Part shown: positions 22,531 to 33,750 of the stretch, piece by piece
How the letters are laid out: every line of letters begins with the position of its first letter
Position numbering within the stretch: the first letter of the stretch is position 1
Origin: Kitagawia praeruptora
Lineage: Eukaryota > Streptophyta > Magnoliopsida > Apiales > Apiaceae
Direction: 5' to 3'
Assembly (NCBI GenBank): GCA_037693485.1
Contig: CM075345.1
Coordinates: forward strand, 91,346,001 to 91,410,000
Length of the DNA: 64,000 bases
Program-made: the position numbers and the translations under genes
The notes under the pieces: model-generated
The model's database searches: none
The model's input: the letters and a program-made list of their open reading frames with translations, nothing else
Told to the model about the DNA's origin: nothing

Positions 22531-23920
22531 AGGTTATGATGGTTCATAAAATGATTATAGTAGAAATAAAGACAAGAGACTGATAGAGATGGAAATAGAA
22601 TTGGGAATTAATAAGAGAGTCAGATAGGCAGACTCATGAGAAGCTCCGGTAATGAAGCGAGAAGAGTATGGAATTGGCAAGGTAAGGGCATTGGCCAAAA
22701 CGAAAAGTTGGAATTAGGAGCATGAATGACATACAAATTGACTCCTTTTAAGTTTGGAAAATCCGAGGAAATATGGAATAGTTGATTGAGAAATAAAGAG
22801 ACTCATGGAATGAGAAAGTGAAATCTAGACGGTTGAACAAAGGAAAGTTTGACCACAAACGTGCCACGTATATTGAATAAAGGTAACACGCGTTCCCCTA
22901 ATAAGGTGACGGTGGAGTTCAATAACAGAAGTGAATGAGAACTAGATGATAAGATGGATGTGATTGATAAAGAAAAGAATGGGAAATAATTATGGAATGT
23001 GAAGCAAGAAATGTTATGAATGGATTGGTGAATGGGTTTTCCTAATGAGCTATCGGAATGACAACCTGATGGTGTTAGAATTATGAATATGAAATGGCCA
23101 GTGTCGTGGCGTGAAATGCCAGTAATAAAAATGTCAAGCGAGAAATCCATGATTTTAACCTGAGAGGTTGAAGGATTTTCCAAAAGTAAGTAATGCTAAT
23201 ATCAAACAAGAGTATAGGTCCATAGAATGATGGACAGAGAAACAAGGACATGTGATATGTGAGATTACGAAAAAGTGGAATTTGATACGAATATGATTAT
23301 TTCTCTTCTCTAATAAACCTCTATAGTTCAGAGGTAAATTCTAAGTATGATTCTTTGAAATTCGTTCTTTTCTTCTCCCTTATTCATCTTCTTCTAAATT
23401 GAGAAGAACAACCCTTTAAGGAGGGGAGGTAATACTACGTGACTCTCTGTCTGTGTGATAGGAGTCTAAGTGGAATGCCATTAATTGTTTAATTGCTTGT
23501 CAAGTACTAAAGGCTGGCCCCCTTCTGTACTAGCTATGCAATATAGCAAATGTTCATTGATCATAGTGATCTCTCAATAAATTCTTCTAATTCAATATAT
23601 ATACATCGAGATTGCGAAGATTAGGAATTGCAAAATTACGAGTGAGGTTATCTCCGGAATTCGTAGCGCCTTAGTGATACCGAAGTCACGGCACGTACCA
23701 ATAAGGTTAATAGTATAAGACCAGACAAGAGCGTATACCGGATAATGTGTCATGCGAAAGTATCAAAGAATTGGTAGAACGGATAAAGGGTGTATTGTAA
23801 CACCAGTACGATGTGCTTTAGAAAGATTGGAATATGTAAGGATCAACCAGAGAATTGGAAAGCAAAATAACCAACAAGTACCCCATTTGTCTTCTACTTG
23901 ATTCCGGGATGGAATCCTTT
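22531..23920 (+). other. Non-coding 3' part of element C internal region
   Basis: No recognisable domain lies between the pol relic and the polypurine tract. An open frame on the minus strand (22803-23183) has no recognisable motif and I treat it as accidental. Confidence 0.6.
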
Positions 23921-23934
23921 TAAGGAGGGGAGAC
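23921..23934 (+). promoter_or_regulatory. Polypurine tract of element C
   Basis: TAAGGAGGGGAGAC stands directly before the 3' LTR start TGTAAGAACCCAG. A similar AAGGAGGGGAGG at about 23418-23430 may be a second, central tract. Confidence 0.8.
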
Positions 23935-26900
23935 TGTAAGAACCCAGATTTTTGGGTAGAATTAAAACTTTTATTATGTATTGATGTAAGAGTGAACAGT
24001 GGTTACAACTACAATGTAATACTGGCTTTAAAGGATGAATAATGGAAGGATATATATTCCAAGGTTATATGGCCTGAAGGATGCTATTGGGTGATAACTT
24101 AGATTAGAATAATCTATCTCCTAGAAAGTTAAGATAAGATTCCCTAAGGAGAAATAGATACCCTCATGTCATCCAAATCAATATCTATTATAAGCCCAGC
24201 GGTTCCGTAAAAAGGTTAAGGAACACTCGAGGGTGAACCAGGTTCATTTTCCCAACTATAGGAATTAAATAAAAATAAGTGATGAATAGTGATTTTGGTG
24301 GAATTTGGAATATTATTATAATAATGTTATACCCGGTATTCGGAACGGATTTCTGAGTTCGTATTAGTGATCCAGGAGGAAAATAAGTGTATGTAAAAGC
24401 TGTCGGATTCAGAAAAAGAGCACTTTTATTTTCTCCGAGATTTCCCTAGACACTGCAAGACTTAAGGATTTATAAAAGGGAATTAAGGAATTTAAATTCG
24501 AGAAGTATTAAGAAAGATGAAGAATAGTATTAGAATTATTAAGAAGGTTTTCGGTAAAACCCTAACTAGAAACGAATGAGTTATTCCCTCGAACGATCAA
24601 CGAATTAAGCAATGAACGGAGAAAGAAACAAGCAGAGGGAGCAAGAGTCTTGTGCAAGCTACTAGAAAATATCTAGTAACTAGTAAGGAACTAGATCAAT
24701 TAGAAGGCAACCAAGTACTTAGCACACAAACCACTTGGTTAGCCTTAAACCACCAAAAGATCAACACATGGCTTACTAAAAACCTCATCTAGTGCATCAT
24801 CACTTTAATAAAGCCACTTTACATGAGATATTATCAAACCACATCACTTTATGCATTATTTTTCAAGAGCAACCAAGCAACAAACACCAAACTCTCTCTT
24901 CCTCTCCCATTCGGCTTTCTTGGTAATTCCAAGATCAAAATCATACTTCCAACCATCACTTGATCTTGTAAATTTTATTGTGAGTCCTATATTTCATAAA
25001 AGTAATCTCCTAAAAATCTTAGCCTCAAACACCACTTTTTCCATTTTCAAATAAATCCTTGAAGATGAGGGTGAATAGTGATTTTCAAGAACAAAATTCT
25101 TGGATCTTGATTTCTTGGATGATCTAAGCTTGGTAAAGGGTATACAAGGACTATACAAGGCTTAGCAAGGTCTTTACACACTCCAAGGAAGGTATAAATC
25201 TTAAGAACCTTAGATCTTACTTTGAGTTTTAATGATGTTCTTGATAGTTTTGAATTAGTATGGTTATGGTGATGATTAAAGCATGATTATGTAGTTAGTT
25301 TTGTTGATTAAGAGATTCAATGATTATGATGGTTAAGTAAGATGTTCTTGGACATTTTGGGATGAGAAATCATGTGAATAAGTTGTATGGATGCCCGGTG
25401 TGGCTTGGTTTTAGTGTTACGATTAGTAGAACGTTCGAATTATAGCCGTCGTAATGCCCGATTTTCATTAACACTAAGAAACCGAACTGGACAGTAGCCA
25501 TAACTCTCTGTTCTTGGCAAGATAATTAACCCTACTGCTAGATTTTTGAACATAGATCACTTTGGCGAAAGAATCGAAGCATTTCAATTTACGGTTTAGG
25601 AGTTATGATTAAATTCGTAAAAGTGGTTCGAAATCGTAAACGAAAGTTCGTAATTGAAATTGATTCCCTTAAATGTCGTTTAATCAGTGGCGAATCTTAT
25701 TAATTAAATATTAGAGGTAAAAAGGAAGGTGTGGGAGAAAACCACATGTCAAATGGATCATTTTCCGATTTTATAAAAATGTTTGAATCGAGGTTAAACG
25801 CGAACGAACCCCTTAAAGGTATGACTTTGGTTATAACTTAGAAAACGGGCGATAACACTCGAGGTATAATCTTGATTCGTAAACGACCGACCTTAGAACT
25901 TGTACGACTTAAGTATATACCAAGTATAAGCATGATGACATGTCTTGATAATGAATGAATGTCGGATCGTATCGGAGATAAAAAGAGTTACACTAAAAGA
26001 GACGTAACGAGATAACTCGAAAGCACATTTCGATTTAAGTAGAGTTTATACTTAGCCTTTTAAGAAGCGTTAAGTGATTAATCTTAAATATTTTGATTGT
26101 TTATAGATTGTCGAGCTGACCCGGGACACATTACCCCTACCCGCACTCGATTCTCAGGCAAGTTTCCAATACTTGGAACTGTTGTTGTGATAATATATAT
26201 GATGATTGTTTTATACATATGCCATAACATGCATGCCTACTTTCAAGTTAATATTGAATTACTTGTTCCCTGAATCGATATCGGCTTATAGACTATATAT
26301 GAAATATCAGTTATAAGCCGGATTGTTTGGTTAAGACCCTTAGCGAAGGGCGTATGATATTCATACTTCAAATATAGACCGGGAGTCGATATTTTGTAAT
26401 ATATAAATAGTCGTGGAAACCCGGAGGGATCCCAGCGACAAATTTATTACTTCGAGGATTTTTATTCGATTACGAATCCTTCGAGGAACGTTATTTGAGT
26501 ATTACCTCAGTGAAGGAATATTTAATGAATATTATTTTAATATTCATTTAGAATGTCATTTATTTAATGAATGTTATTTTGATCATTCATTGGAGTTATT
26601 TAGTTAATGAATATTATTTTGAATATTCATTAGAGTTATTTGGTTGACAAATATCATTCCCAAATATTCATTTGGCTTATTATTATTATTTGGAATATTC
26701 ATTTGATCTTTATTTATTTAATGAATATTACTTTCGAATATTCATTTAAGGTTTGATTTACTTAATGAATATTATTTTAAAATATTCATTGGAAGTTCTA
26801 TTTACTCAAGGAATATTACTTCGAATATTCCTTTAAAGTTTTGATTACTAAATGAATATTATTCGGATATTCATTTAGAATATTATTTGTTAAATGAATA

Positions 26901-28436
26901 TTATTTTGGATATTCATTTAGAATATTATTTGTTAAATGAATATTATTTTGGGATATTTATTTAGAATATTATTTGTTTAATGAATATTATTTGGATATT
27001 CATTTGGAATGTTAATTGTTTAATGAATATTATTTTCAAATATTCATTTAAGGTTTGATTTATTCAGTAAATATTATATTAAATATTTATTTAAGTTTAT
27101 TTATTCAATGAATAGTATTTAAATATTCATTTAAGAAGAGATTTATTTAATAAATAATTCTATATATTCATTCGAGGATTACTTACGAGCAATATTATGA
27201 TTTAATAGTATTCCGTAATTATTATTGAATTAATAAATATTCTTGGAATGTTTAATAAAATTCTTTTGAATTCTTTTTATAATGAGTTATATTATTCAAA
27301 GGTTATCCTTCACCTTCAGATATTATGTAAAATATTTCGGAGTCTTTTATGACTATTTTATCAAGGGGAGGTTCCCAAAACTTTAATTTCATTTAAATCT
27401 ATCTTAAAGAAGATTTAAATACTCGCTCAACTTCCAAACGTATATAAGGGGACCTCACTTGAGCGATGTTATTTATTGGACTGCCCGGTCCTATACTTGC
27501 TAAAACTATCTTGTCACTCACATCTTGATTCTTTCAAGCATCGATATGAGTCTTTTGGTTACCTCCTCAATGCTCGAGGGGTATGATTGATGTAACAAGT
27601 TTATATCCATTAACAAGCATCAGCTTGGGAAATATTGGTGAATTTTCCTTTCCAATTAGGTACGACTACTTTGTGGAGTCCTATCAACAAGTGTTACACT
27701 TGGGGAAAAGGGGAACGAACTTTACGTTTCAGAGTCATGGATGATATTCGAACTAGGAGACGCGTAAGTGGCCGAGTGGCGCCGGTCCAGCAATAGCCCC
27801 ACCGTTGGCTGAGGAGTTCCAGAGGGCGGTAGATAAGTAATTCCGTCGGAGCTACCTTCTACATGTAGAGAACGACTGATGAGATGCATGACATACGACT
27901 GATCATCGTAAACGTCAGGGCATCTGGCGCGGCAATGCTCCCGTATTAGTTCATCTTCTAAAAGTGAGAAATTTCTGCAACACTGTTGGTGTTGGCAAGG
28001 TGAAAAAGTGTTGAAACCGGAATTGCAATATTTTCCTGCAAGTTCCTCTTTTATGAAAAGTTGATAATATCTGACTAAGGTCTTGGCTACCTTAGTCAGA
28101 TATTACCGCTAAGGTCTTGGCTACCTTTGTTGAGGATGCAACTACTGGTAGGCTAGTTGTTAGCAATTGAGCCTCAAATGTATTTATATTATGGTATCTA
28201 TTAATGGATGGCAAAGAGTATGTAATTGTACAATTGTAATTCTTTGGGTTGTAAGAACTCAAACTTGTGAATAATAATATTGTTGGTTACTCTGATTTCA
28301 TCTCTGGGACTATAACGGGTGTGTTTTATGTTGTTGTTTTGGGTCACAAGGTTGTAATTTAAATTATGTTGGTTTTGTGGTTGGATATTGAGACCGTAAC
28401 AACCAGATCCCTGACCCTGGATCTGGGGGTGTTACA
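23935..28436 (+). repeat. 3' LTR of element C, with internal deletion scar
   Basis: 4502 bp, near-identical to the 5' LTR. The only large difference is at 28077-28104, where 28 bp of filler replaces the 270 bp at 17916-18185 of the 5' LTR. The net loss of 242 bp equals the full LTR length difference. Confidence 0.95.
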
Positions 28437-28947
28437 GGTCTAGCGAGGGTTAGAGGTCTAGCGAGGCCTAGAGGTGGCCTAGAGGTCTAGCGAGGCCTAG
28501 AAGTCAGCGAGGCCTAGAGGTGGCCTAGAGGTCTAGCGAGGCCTAGAGGAGGCCTAGAAGTCAGCGATGCCTAGAGGTCCAGCGAGGCCTAGAATATTCT
28601 TATGAAAGCTCATAGCTAGGCCCAGCGAGGTCAAATGAGTAAAATATATCAACCCAAGGAGACAACTAGTGGATTTGGGCCAAGCCGAGCCCATGGAAAC
28701 CCTAGCCCGTCTAGATAACTTCTTCTCTAAGAGAACTACGTATGGCTTGATCCCTATAAATAGGGTACGTAGGCATCTTGTAAAGATTTGAGAAACAGTT
28801 CACCACTGAATATCAATAGACAAGATCAGCCACAATCATTCACCAATCACCTCCGTGTTCTTCGTGTTCTTAGCAGAATATCCGTATTTTGCTCCGCAAA
28901 TCCAGCAACCTCCATAAATATTGTTATACAATATTCTCCCTATAACA
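28437..28947 (+). repeat. 3' LTR of element B, right part
   Basis: It starts with the second GGTCT copy, continues the CCTAGAGG array, then the AGAACTACGTATGGCTTGAT promoter segment and the end CCCTATAACA. It is followed by ATATG (28948-28952), the right target duplication of B. Confidence 0.92.
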
Positions 28948-29497
28948 ATATGTGACATTGTGGCATAGTGGTAAGAGCATGCATAAGTTACTTGATAGAT
29001 TCCCATGAACAATACTTCTATATATTAATAGAAACTTTTGAGTAAATTGGTGCTTTCAAATAAGTAATAAATTACTTTAGTTATTGACTTGATCATATAT
29101 GTAATATTTTTCATAAAAAACACATTATGCATTTCATATTTTTTCTTTATATAAAACCGAATATTGCCCCGCTTAAGCGGTATACACAGAGATATCATGT
29201 GTATTATTGAAAACACGAATAGATGAGCGCTTAGGTTGTTTAAGGGAATAATTATATAGTAATTTTTTTATTATTATTATGTTGATTATTATTGTTATTA
29301 CAATTTTATAATATTATCAAATCATATATTATGTATCAATAATTGATATTTTAATTTAATATGTTATAGTTCAAATCAATAAATATAAATGTAACATGAC
29401 AAAAAATTATTAATATGTCGCAATATTATAATATTAGAATTTTTTTCACTAAAACAACACACATATACATCTTTTATGCGTATGATTTAAAACACAT

Positions 29498-29570
29498 GTG
29501 ATTGAGTGGTGTAGTGGTAAAAAGATTTGTTAATTAACTCGGGGACCAAAGTTCAATTCCCACCAACCAC
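29498..29570 (+). repeat. tRNA-like module 1 (A box and B box)
   Basis: GTGGTGTAGTGGTA resembles a pol III A box (TRGYNNAGTGG) and AGTTCAATTCCC a B box, about 40 bp apart, and the module ends in CCAACCAC. Position and spacing resemble a tRNA-derived SINE head. It is not a functional tRNA: I find no convincing acceptor or anticodon stem. Confidence 0.5.
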
Positions 29571-29677
29571 AACTTTTTCAAAAAATTGATAATAGAGGGA
29601 TAAATTAGTAATCATGCTACATTAAAAAGTCGCACAACACACGCATACATCTATAATGTGTATGATTTACAAAATAT

Positions 29678-29750
29678 GTGATTGAGTGGTGTAGTGGTAG
29701 AAAAATTTGTTAAATAACTTGAAGATCCAAGTTCAATCCCCACCAACCAC
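29678..29750 (+). repeat. tRNA-like module 2
   Basis: A second copy of the module 180 bp downstream, with the same A-box-like GTGTAGTGGTA and a B-box-like GTTCAATCCCC. It is preceded by the same lead text (ACATCTATAATGTGTATGATTTA) as module 1, so module plus leader form a tandem duplicate. Confidence 0.5.
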
Positions 29751-30603
29751 AATTTTTTTTCAAAAATTTGAGAATAGAGGGATAAATTGGTAATTACAAT
29801 ACATTAAAAAATCTCACTATTTTTATCTTGTGTTGGGCTATTGCACGGGTCGCTAGCTTAAATTGTATTTTTTAATTAAATTATTCATGATCAGTATCGT
29901 TTGAAACATGTGATTGATTTTCATTGATTTCATCTTGTTACTGGCCTATGTAGTTATTGTGTACTTACTTTAAATATGTTCAAATTTGTACTTTGAAAAC
30001 TAATATGAGTAGTATTGATAGCAATCATGTGAGGTTTTAATTTTGTTGTAGGTCATAGAATATAATTTGAGTTGTCTAATTATTAATTAAGACGATTTTT
30101 CAGAGCACCTACATTCCTAAACTTTTTTCAAAAATGATGCATCCATTTAGCTGGATCTCGAATAATATTCAAGGTAGAAACTTAATAGTCTTCAAGATGC
30201 TGCATTCTGAGAATGTAGGTTTCAGTCCTGATTCCAATCAAAAACCTTCGTAAATCTTCTAAAACTTCTCAGGTCTTCCGCTTGTATTTCTTAAAACTAC
30301 ATTTTTAACTCTTTTATTTGTTTTCTTCTAATTTCTTCATTTTCAGAATTCTTTGCCTTTATTTCTCTTCCGATTTCCGTCTAACTTTCATTGAGTTACC
30401 TTCATAAATAATATATAATATATGGTCATTTTTTCCCATAAAATGTCATATTTTAAATTGAATATTAACTAATTTATAGATAAAAGGTAATGTGTTATTT
30501 GTAGAATTCGTCTTTTTGAAGCCAAATATTTTTATGATCCAAATAGTTTGACTAATAAATTATTGTATCTTATTTAGTAATATAAAATTTTCATTTTACG
30601 TTA

Positions 30604-30997
30604 GAGAGAATTACCAAAATGCCTATTTTTGCTAAGTTTTTGCCAAAAATACTGATTTTGAAAAAAATGGCCCGAAATACCGACGGGATACGGAGAATCG
30701 TCCTCCGTGTTATCATGATGCGGAGAATCGTCCTCCGTATTACGTAGATACGGAACTGAGTGTTTCGTGTTATGCATGATACGATGGACCGTGTCCCGTG
30801 TTAGGTGGGTGCGCAGCACAGTCACGGAGCATGGTCTTCCGTATCATGCATAACACGGAAGACTCAGTTCCGTATCATACCCTATTACGGAAGATCGTGT
30901 TCCGCAACACCCCTCATATCACGGTACACGATGTACCGTGTCCCGTCAGTAAAAAGGGCCAGCATGGCTCCCATATGAATATTTTGGGCCATCACCC
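30604..30997. mobile_element. MULE-like element M1 with ACGGA...TCCGT hairpins
   Basis: Candidate 9 bp flanks are TTTACGTTA (30595-30603) and GTTACATTA (30998-31006), with two mismatches. The ends GAGAGAATTACCAAAATGCC and GGGCCATCACCC match, in reverse order, the ends of the element at 48464-49265. The interior is a run of about eight 20-22 bp hairpins of the type ACGGAGAATCGTCCTCCGT at about 30 bp spacing. No gene is present. Confidence 0.55.
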
Positions 30998-31702
30998 GTT
31001 ACATTAACACCTCAATATTTTTTACTCTAATATTTTGTTAGATAATATCCATCCTATTAATTATAATATCAGTATATAACCCAATTGTGTATTTTACGTA
31101 ATTGTTTCATCGATAAATGATAATCATTAAAGAGTCCAAAATTCATTTAAAATGCAGTAATATTAAAAATACATGTGAATATGTGATCTAATGGTATGAA
31201 GATGCACAATTTAACTTGGTGATCCACGTTCGATTATCATTAAAAATAATACTTCTATATATTAATAGGAACTTAGGAGTAAATTGGTGCTTTCAAATCA
31301 GTAATAAAGTACTTTAGTTATTGACTTAATCATATATGTAATATTTTTCATAAAAAATACATTATGCATTTCATATTGTTTCTTTATATAAAACCAAATA
31401 TTGTCCCGCTTAAACGGTATACATAAAGATATCATGTGTATTATTGAAAACACGTATAGATGAGTGATTAGGTTGTTATGTTGATTATTATTGTTATTAC
31501 AATTTTATAATATTATCAAACCATATACTCTGTATTATGTATCAATAATTTATATTTTAATCTAATATGTTATAATTCAAATCAATAAATGTAAATGCAA
31601 CATGACAAAAAATTATTAATATGTCGCAATATTATAATATTAGAAAAAATTTTCACTAAAACAACACACACATACATCTTTTATTGTATGATTTAAAACA
31701 CA

Positions 31703-31776
31703 TGTGATTGAGTGGTGTAGTGGTAAAAAGATTTGTTAATTAACTCGGGTACCCAAGTTCAATTCCCACCAACCAC
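31703..31776 (+). repeat. tRNA-like module 3
   Basis: The copy of module 1 in the second Helitron-like unit, with GTGTAGTGGTA and AGTTCAATTCCC preserved. Confidence 0.5.
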
Positions 31777-31882
31777 GACTTTTTCAAAAAATTAAGAATA
31801 GAAGGATAAATTAGTAATCATACTACATTAAAAACTCGCACAACACACACATACATCTATAATGTGTATGATTTACAACATA

Positions 31883-31956
31883 TGTGATTGAGTGGTGTAG
31901 TGGTAGAAAGATTTGTTAAATGACTTGAAGACCCAAGTTCAATCCCCACCAACCAC
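31883..31956 (+). repeat. tRNA-like module 4
   Basis: The copy of module 2 in the second Helitron-like unit, with GTGTAGTGGTA and GTTCAATCCCC preserved. Confidence 0.5.
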
Positions 31957-32206
31957 AATTTTTTCAAAAATTTGAGAATAGAGGGATAAATTGGTAATTA
32001 CAATACATTAAAAAATCTCACTATTTTTATCTTGTGTTGGCCTATTATATATATAATAGATAGATAGATTTTACTACCACCCAACTATCATTTCACTTCT
32101 ATAAAATCATTTTTTCACAAATACTACCTCATTATAATTTTATGTTTTCAATATTCCAAAAATACTACATTTCCTAATATAACCTCATATGCAACCTTAT
32201 ATGCAA

Positions 32207-32208
<2 letters not shown>

Positions 32209-32287
<79 letters not shown>
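32209..32287. repeat. (TA)n microsatellite, about 40 units
   Basis: An uninterrupted run of alternating AT ends exactly where X1 begins with GGCTAGCGTTC. Confidence 0.95.
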
Positions 32288-32289
<2 letters not shown>

Positions 32290-32662
32290 CTAGCGTTCAA
32301 ATAGAAACCAATCTTAGAATAGAAACTAGAAACCTACACTAAATAAATTATATTTCATTTATTTTAATGGCCCCGCTAGGGGCACCTTCACAAAAAACTT
32401 ATAAAATTCTTGGCTCTATTCAACAAAAATATTTAAAAAAATAAAAAAATAAAAAAAATTACTGTTCACGTGCCACGTCATCATGTGAACAGTAACTTTT
32501 ATTATTATTTTTTTTATATTTTTTTGTTGAATAGAGCCAATAATTTTAAACGTTTTTTGTATTGGGGTACCCCTAATTTGATCATTAGATTAGCTTGAAA
32601 TATTTAATTTAGGTTTAGTTTCTAGTTTCTATTCTAAGTTAGTTTCTATTAGAACAAGACCC
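32288..32662. mobile_element. Foldback element X1
   Basis: Ends GGCTAGCGTTCAAATAGAAA and TTTCTATTAGAACAAGACCC are loosely inverted. An inner inverted pair TTGGCTCTATTCAAC / TTGAATAGAGCCAA flanks a hairpin TTACTGTTCACGTG...CATGTGAACAGTAA. The module CCCCGCTAGGGGCACC is present. It lies between (TA)n tracts on both sides. Confidence 0.7.
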
Positions 32663-32683
32663 TATATATATATATATATATAT

Positions 32684-33314
32684 TAGATTCCAAAAAAGTG
32701 GTCAAAAATGCTAAAAAATGCATATTTTCGAAAACTGGAAAAATTGGAAACTATAAGTTGCAACTTCAAGTTTTCAGTTGCAACCTCATTTGCAACCTTT
32801 GCAACCTCATTTGTAACTTCAGGGCGACGCCAGCCGTGTGCCTTTGCAACCTTTGCGACCTCATTTGCAACCTTTGCAACCTCATTTGTAACCTAGGGCG
32901 GCGCCAGCCGTGTGCCTTTCAACTGAGGTTGCAAAGGTTGCAACGGAGGTTGCAAAGGTTGCAAAGGAGGTTTTAAAGGTTGCAAATGAGGTTGCAAAGG
33001 TTACAAAAGAGGTTGCAAAGGAGGTTGCAAAGGCACACGGCTGGCGCCGCCCTGAAGTTACAAATGAGGTTGCAAAGGAGGTTGCAAAGGCACACGGCTG
33101 GCGCCGCCCTGAAGTTACAAATGAGGTTGCAAAGGTTGTAAAAGAGATTGCAAAGGAGGTTGCAAAGGCACACGGCTGGCGGCGCCCTGAAGTTACAAAT
33201 GAGGTTGCAAAGGTTGTAACTGAAAACTGGAAGTTGCAACTTACAGTTTCCATTTTTTTACAGTTTTCTAAAATATGCAGTTTTCAGTATTTTTAACCAC
33301 TTTTTTGGAATCTA
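32684..33314. mobile_element. Foldback element Y1 built of GTTGCAAA repeats
   Basis: The ends TAGATTCCAAAAAAGTGGT and ACCACTTTTTTGGAATCTA are perfect inverted repeats abutting (TA)n tracts. The left arm reads GCAACCTCATTTGCAAC repeatedly and the right arm its reverse complement. A second module, GGGCGGCGCCAGCCGTGTGC, appears twice on the left and three times inverted on the right. Confidence 0.75.
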
Positions 33315-33333
33315 ATATATATATATATATATA

Positions 33334-33703
33334 GGCTAGCGTTCAAATAGAAACCAACCTTAGAATAGAAACTAGAAACCTACACTAAATAAATTATATT
33401 TCATTTATTTTAATGGTCCCGCTAGGGGCACCTTCACAAAAAACTTATAAAATTCTTGGCTCTATTCAATAAAAATATTTTTAAAAAAAAAAAAAATTAC
33501 TGTTCACATGCCACGTCATCACGTGAACAGTAACTTTATTTTTTAATTTTTTAATTTTTTTTTATATTTTTTTTTAATAGAGCCAATAATTTTAAACATT
33601 TTTTGTATTGGAGTACCCCTAATTTGGTCATTAGATTAGCTTGAAATATTTAATTTATGTTTAGTTTCTAGTTCTATTCTAAGTTAGTTTCTATTAGAAC
33701 AAG

Positions 33704-33707
<4 letters not shown>
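33334..33707. mobile_element. Foldback element X2
   Basis: A close relative of X1 with the same ends (GGCTAGCGTTC, AACAAGACCC), the same inner hairpin around AACAGTAAC and the CCCGCTAGGGGCACC module, again between (TA)n tracts. Confidence 0.7.

Positions 33708-33750
<43 letters not shown>

Larger units (their letters stand above)
13774..28436 (+). mobile_element. Element C: Ty3/gypsy retrotransposon with very long LTRs, coding-dead, nested in B
   Basis: The element is 14.66 kb, starts TGTAAGAACCCAG and ends GGGTGTTACA, and is flanked by GGTCT on both sides (13769-13773, 28437-28441). The LTRs are 4744 and 4502 bp. The primer site TGGTATCAGAG fits initiator Met tRNA. RT, RNase H and integrase relics identify Ty3/gypsy. 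Long LTRs with a Met primer fit the Tekay/Del chromovirus type. By eye the LTRs differ at about 19 positions over 4.47 kb (about 0.4%), which means recent insertion, yet the pol is riddled with stops. Confidence 0.93.
7947..28947 (+). mobile_element. Element B: complete but internally deleted Tat-type LTR retrotransposon, host of nested element C
   Basis: Both LTRs begin TGTTATGCCC and end CTATAACA. The primer site (TTGGCGCTAGAAGGAGGGG) follows the 5' LTR and a polypurine tract precedes the 3' LTR. The 5 bp TSD ATATG flanks the whole. Without C the element is about 6.3 kb, of which 4.5 kb is internal and has no intact gene. Its Tat affinity rests on LTR similarity to A and on a fragment of the extra RNase H domain. 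It must have moved using proteins from another element. Confidence 0.88.
6487..32068 (-). mobile_element. Two head-to-tail Helitron-like units, first one split by elements B and C
   Basis: The minus-strand 3' terminus at 6487 reads CCGGTGCCTCGCACGGG (hairpin), then TTTTTATG and CTAG, followed by a host T: a textbook Helitron end. The minus-strand 5' end at 32068 reads A/TCTATCTATCTATTATATA. Inside, sequence from about 6515 to 7946 (continuing at 28953) is homologous to about 29855-31250. Sequence 29006-29850 is homologous to 31250-32045. This gives two units of about 2.3 kb each, joined near 29846, where the hairpin of the right unit is incomplete (GACCCGTGC, then AATAGCCCAACAC). No Rep/helicase is present, so the units are non-autonomous. 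Confidence 0.6.

Noticed and set aside
22803..23183. 126 aa minus-strand ORF in element C as an antisense gene like that of A
   Set aside because: No similarity to the antisense gene of A, no promoter or splice signals seen, and no domain.
29498..31956. Functional tRNA genes
   Set aside because: A and B boxes are present, but there is no convincing cloverleaf, and the modules are repeated in TE sequence.
32698..33296. ORFs of 60-128 aa reading EVAKVATEVAK or CNLICNL, as possible repetitive proteins
   Set aside because: They are open on both strands simply because the GTTGCAAAG/CTTTGCAAC repeat lacks stops. They follow the palindrome, not a gene.
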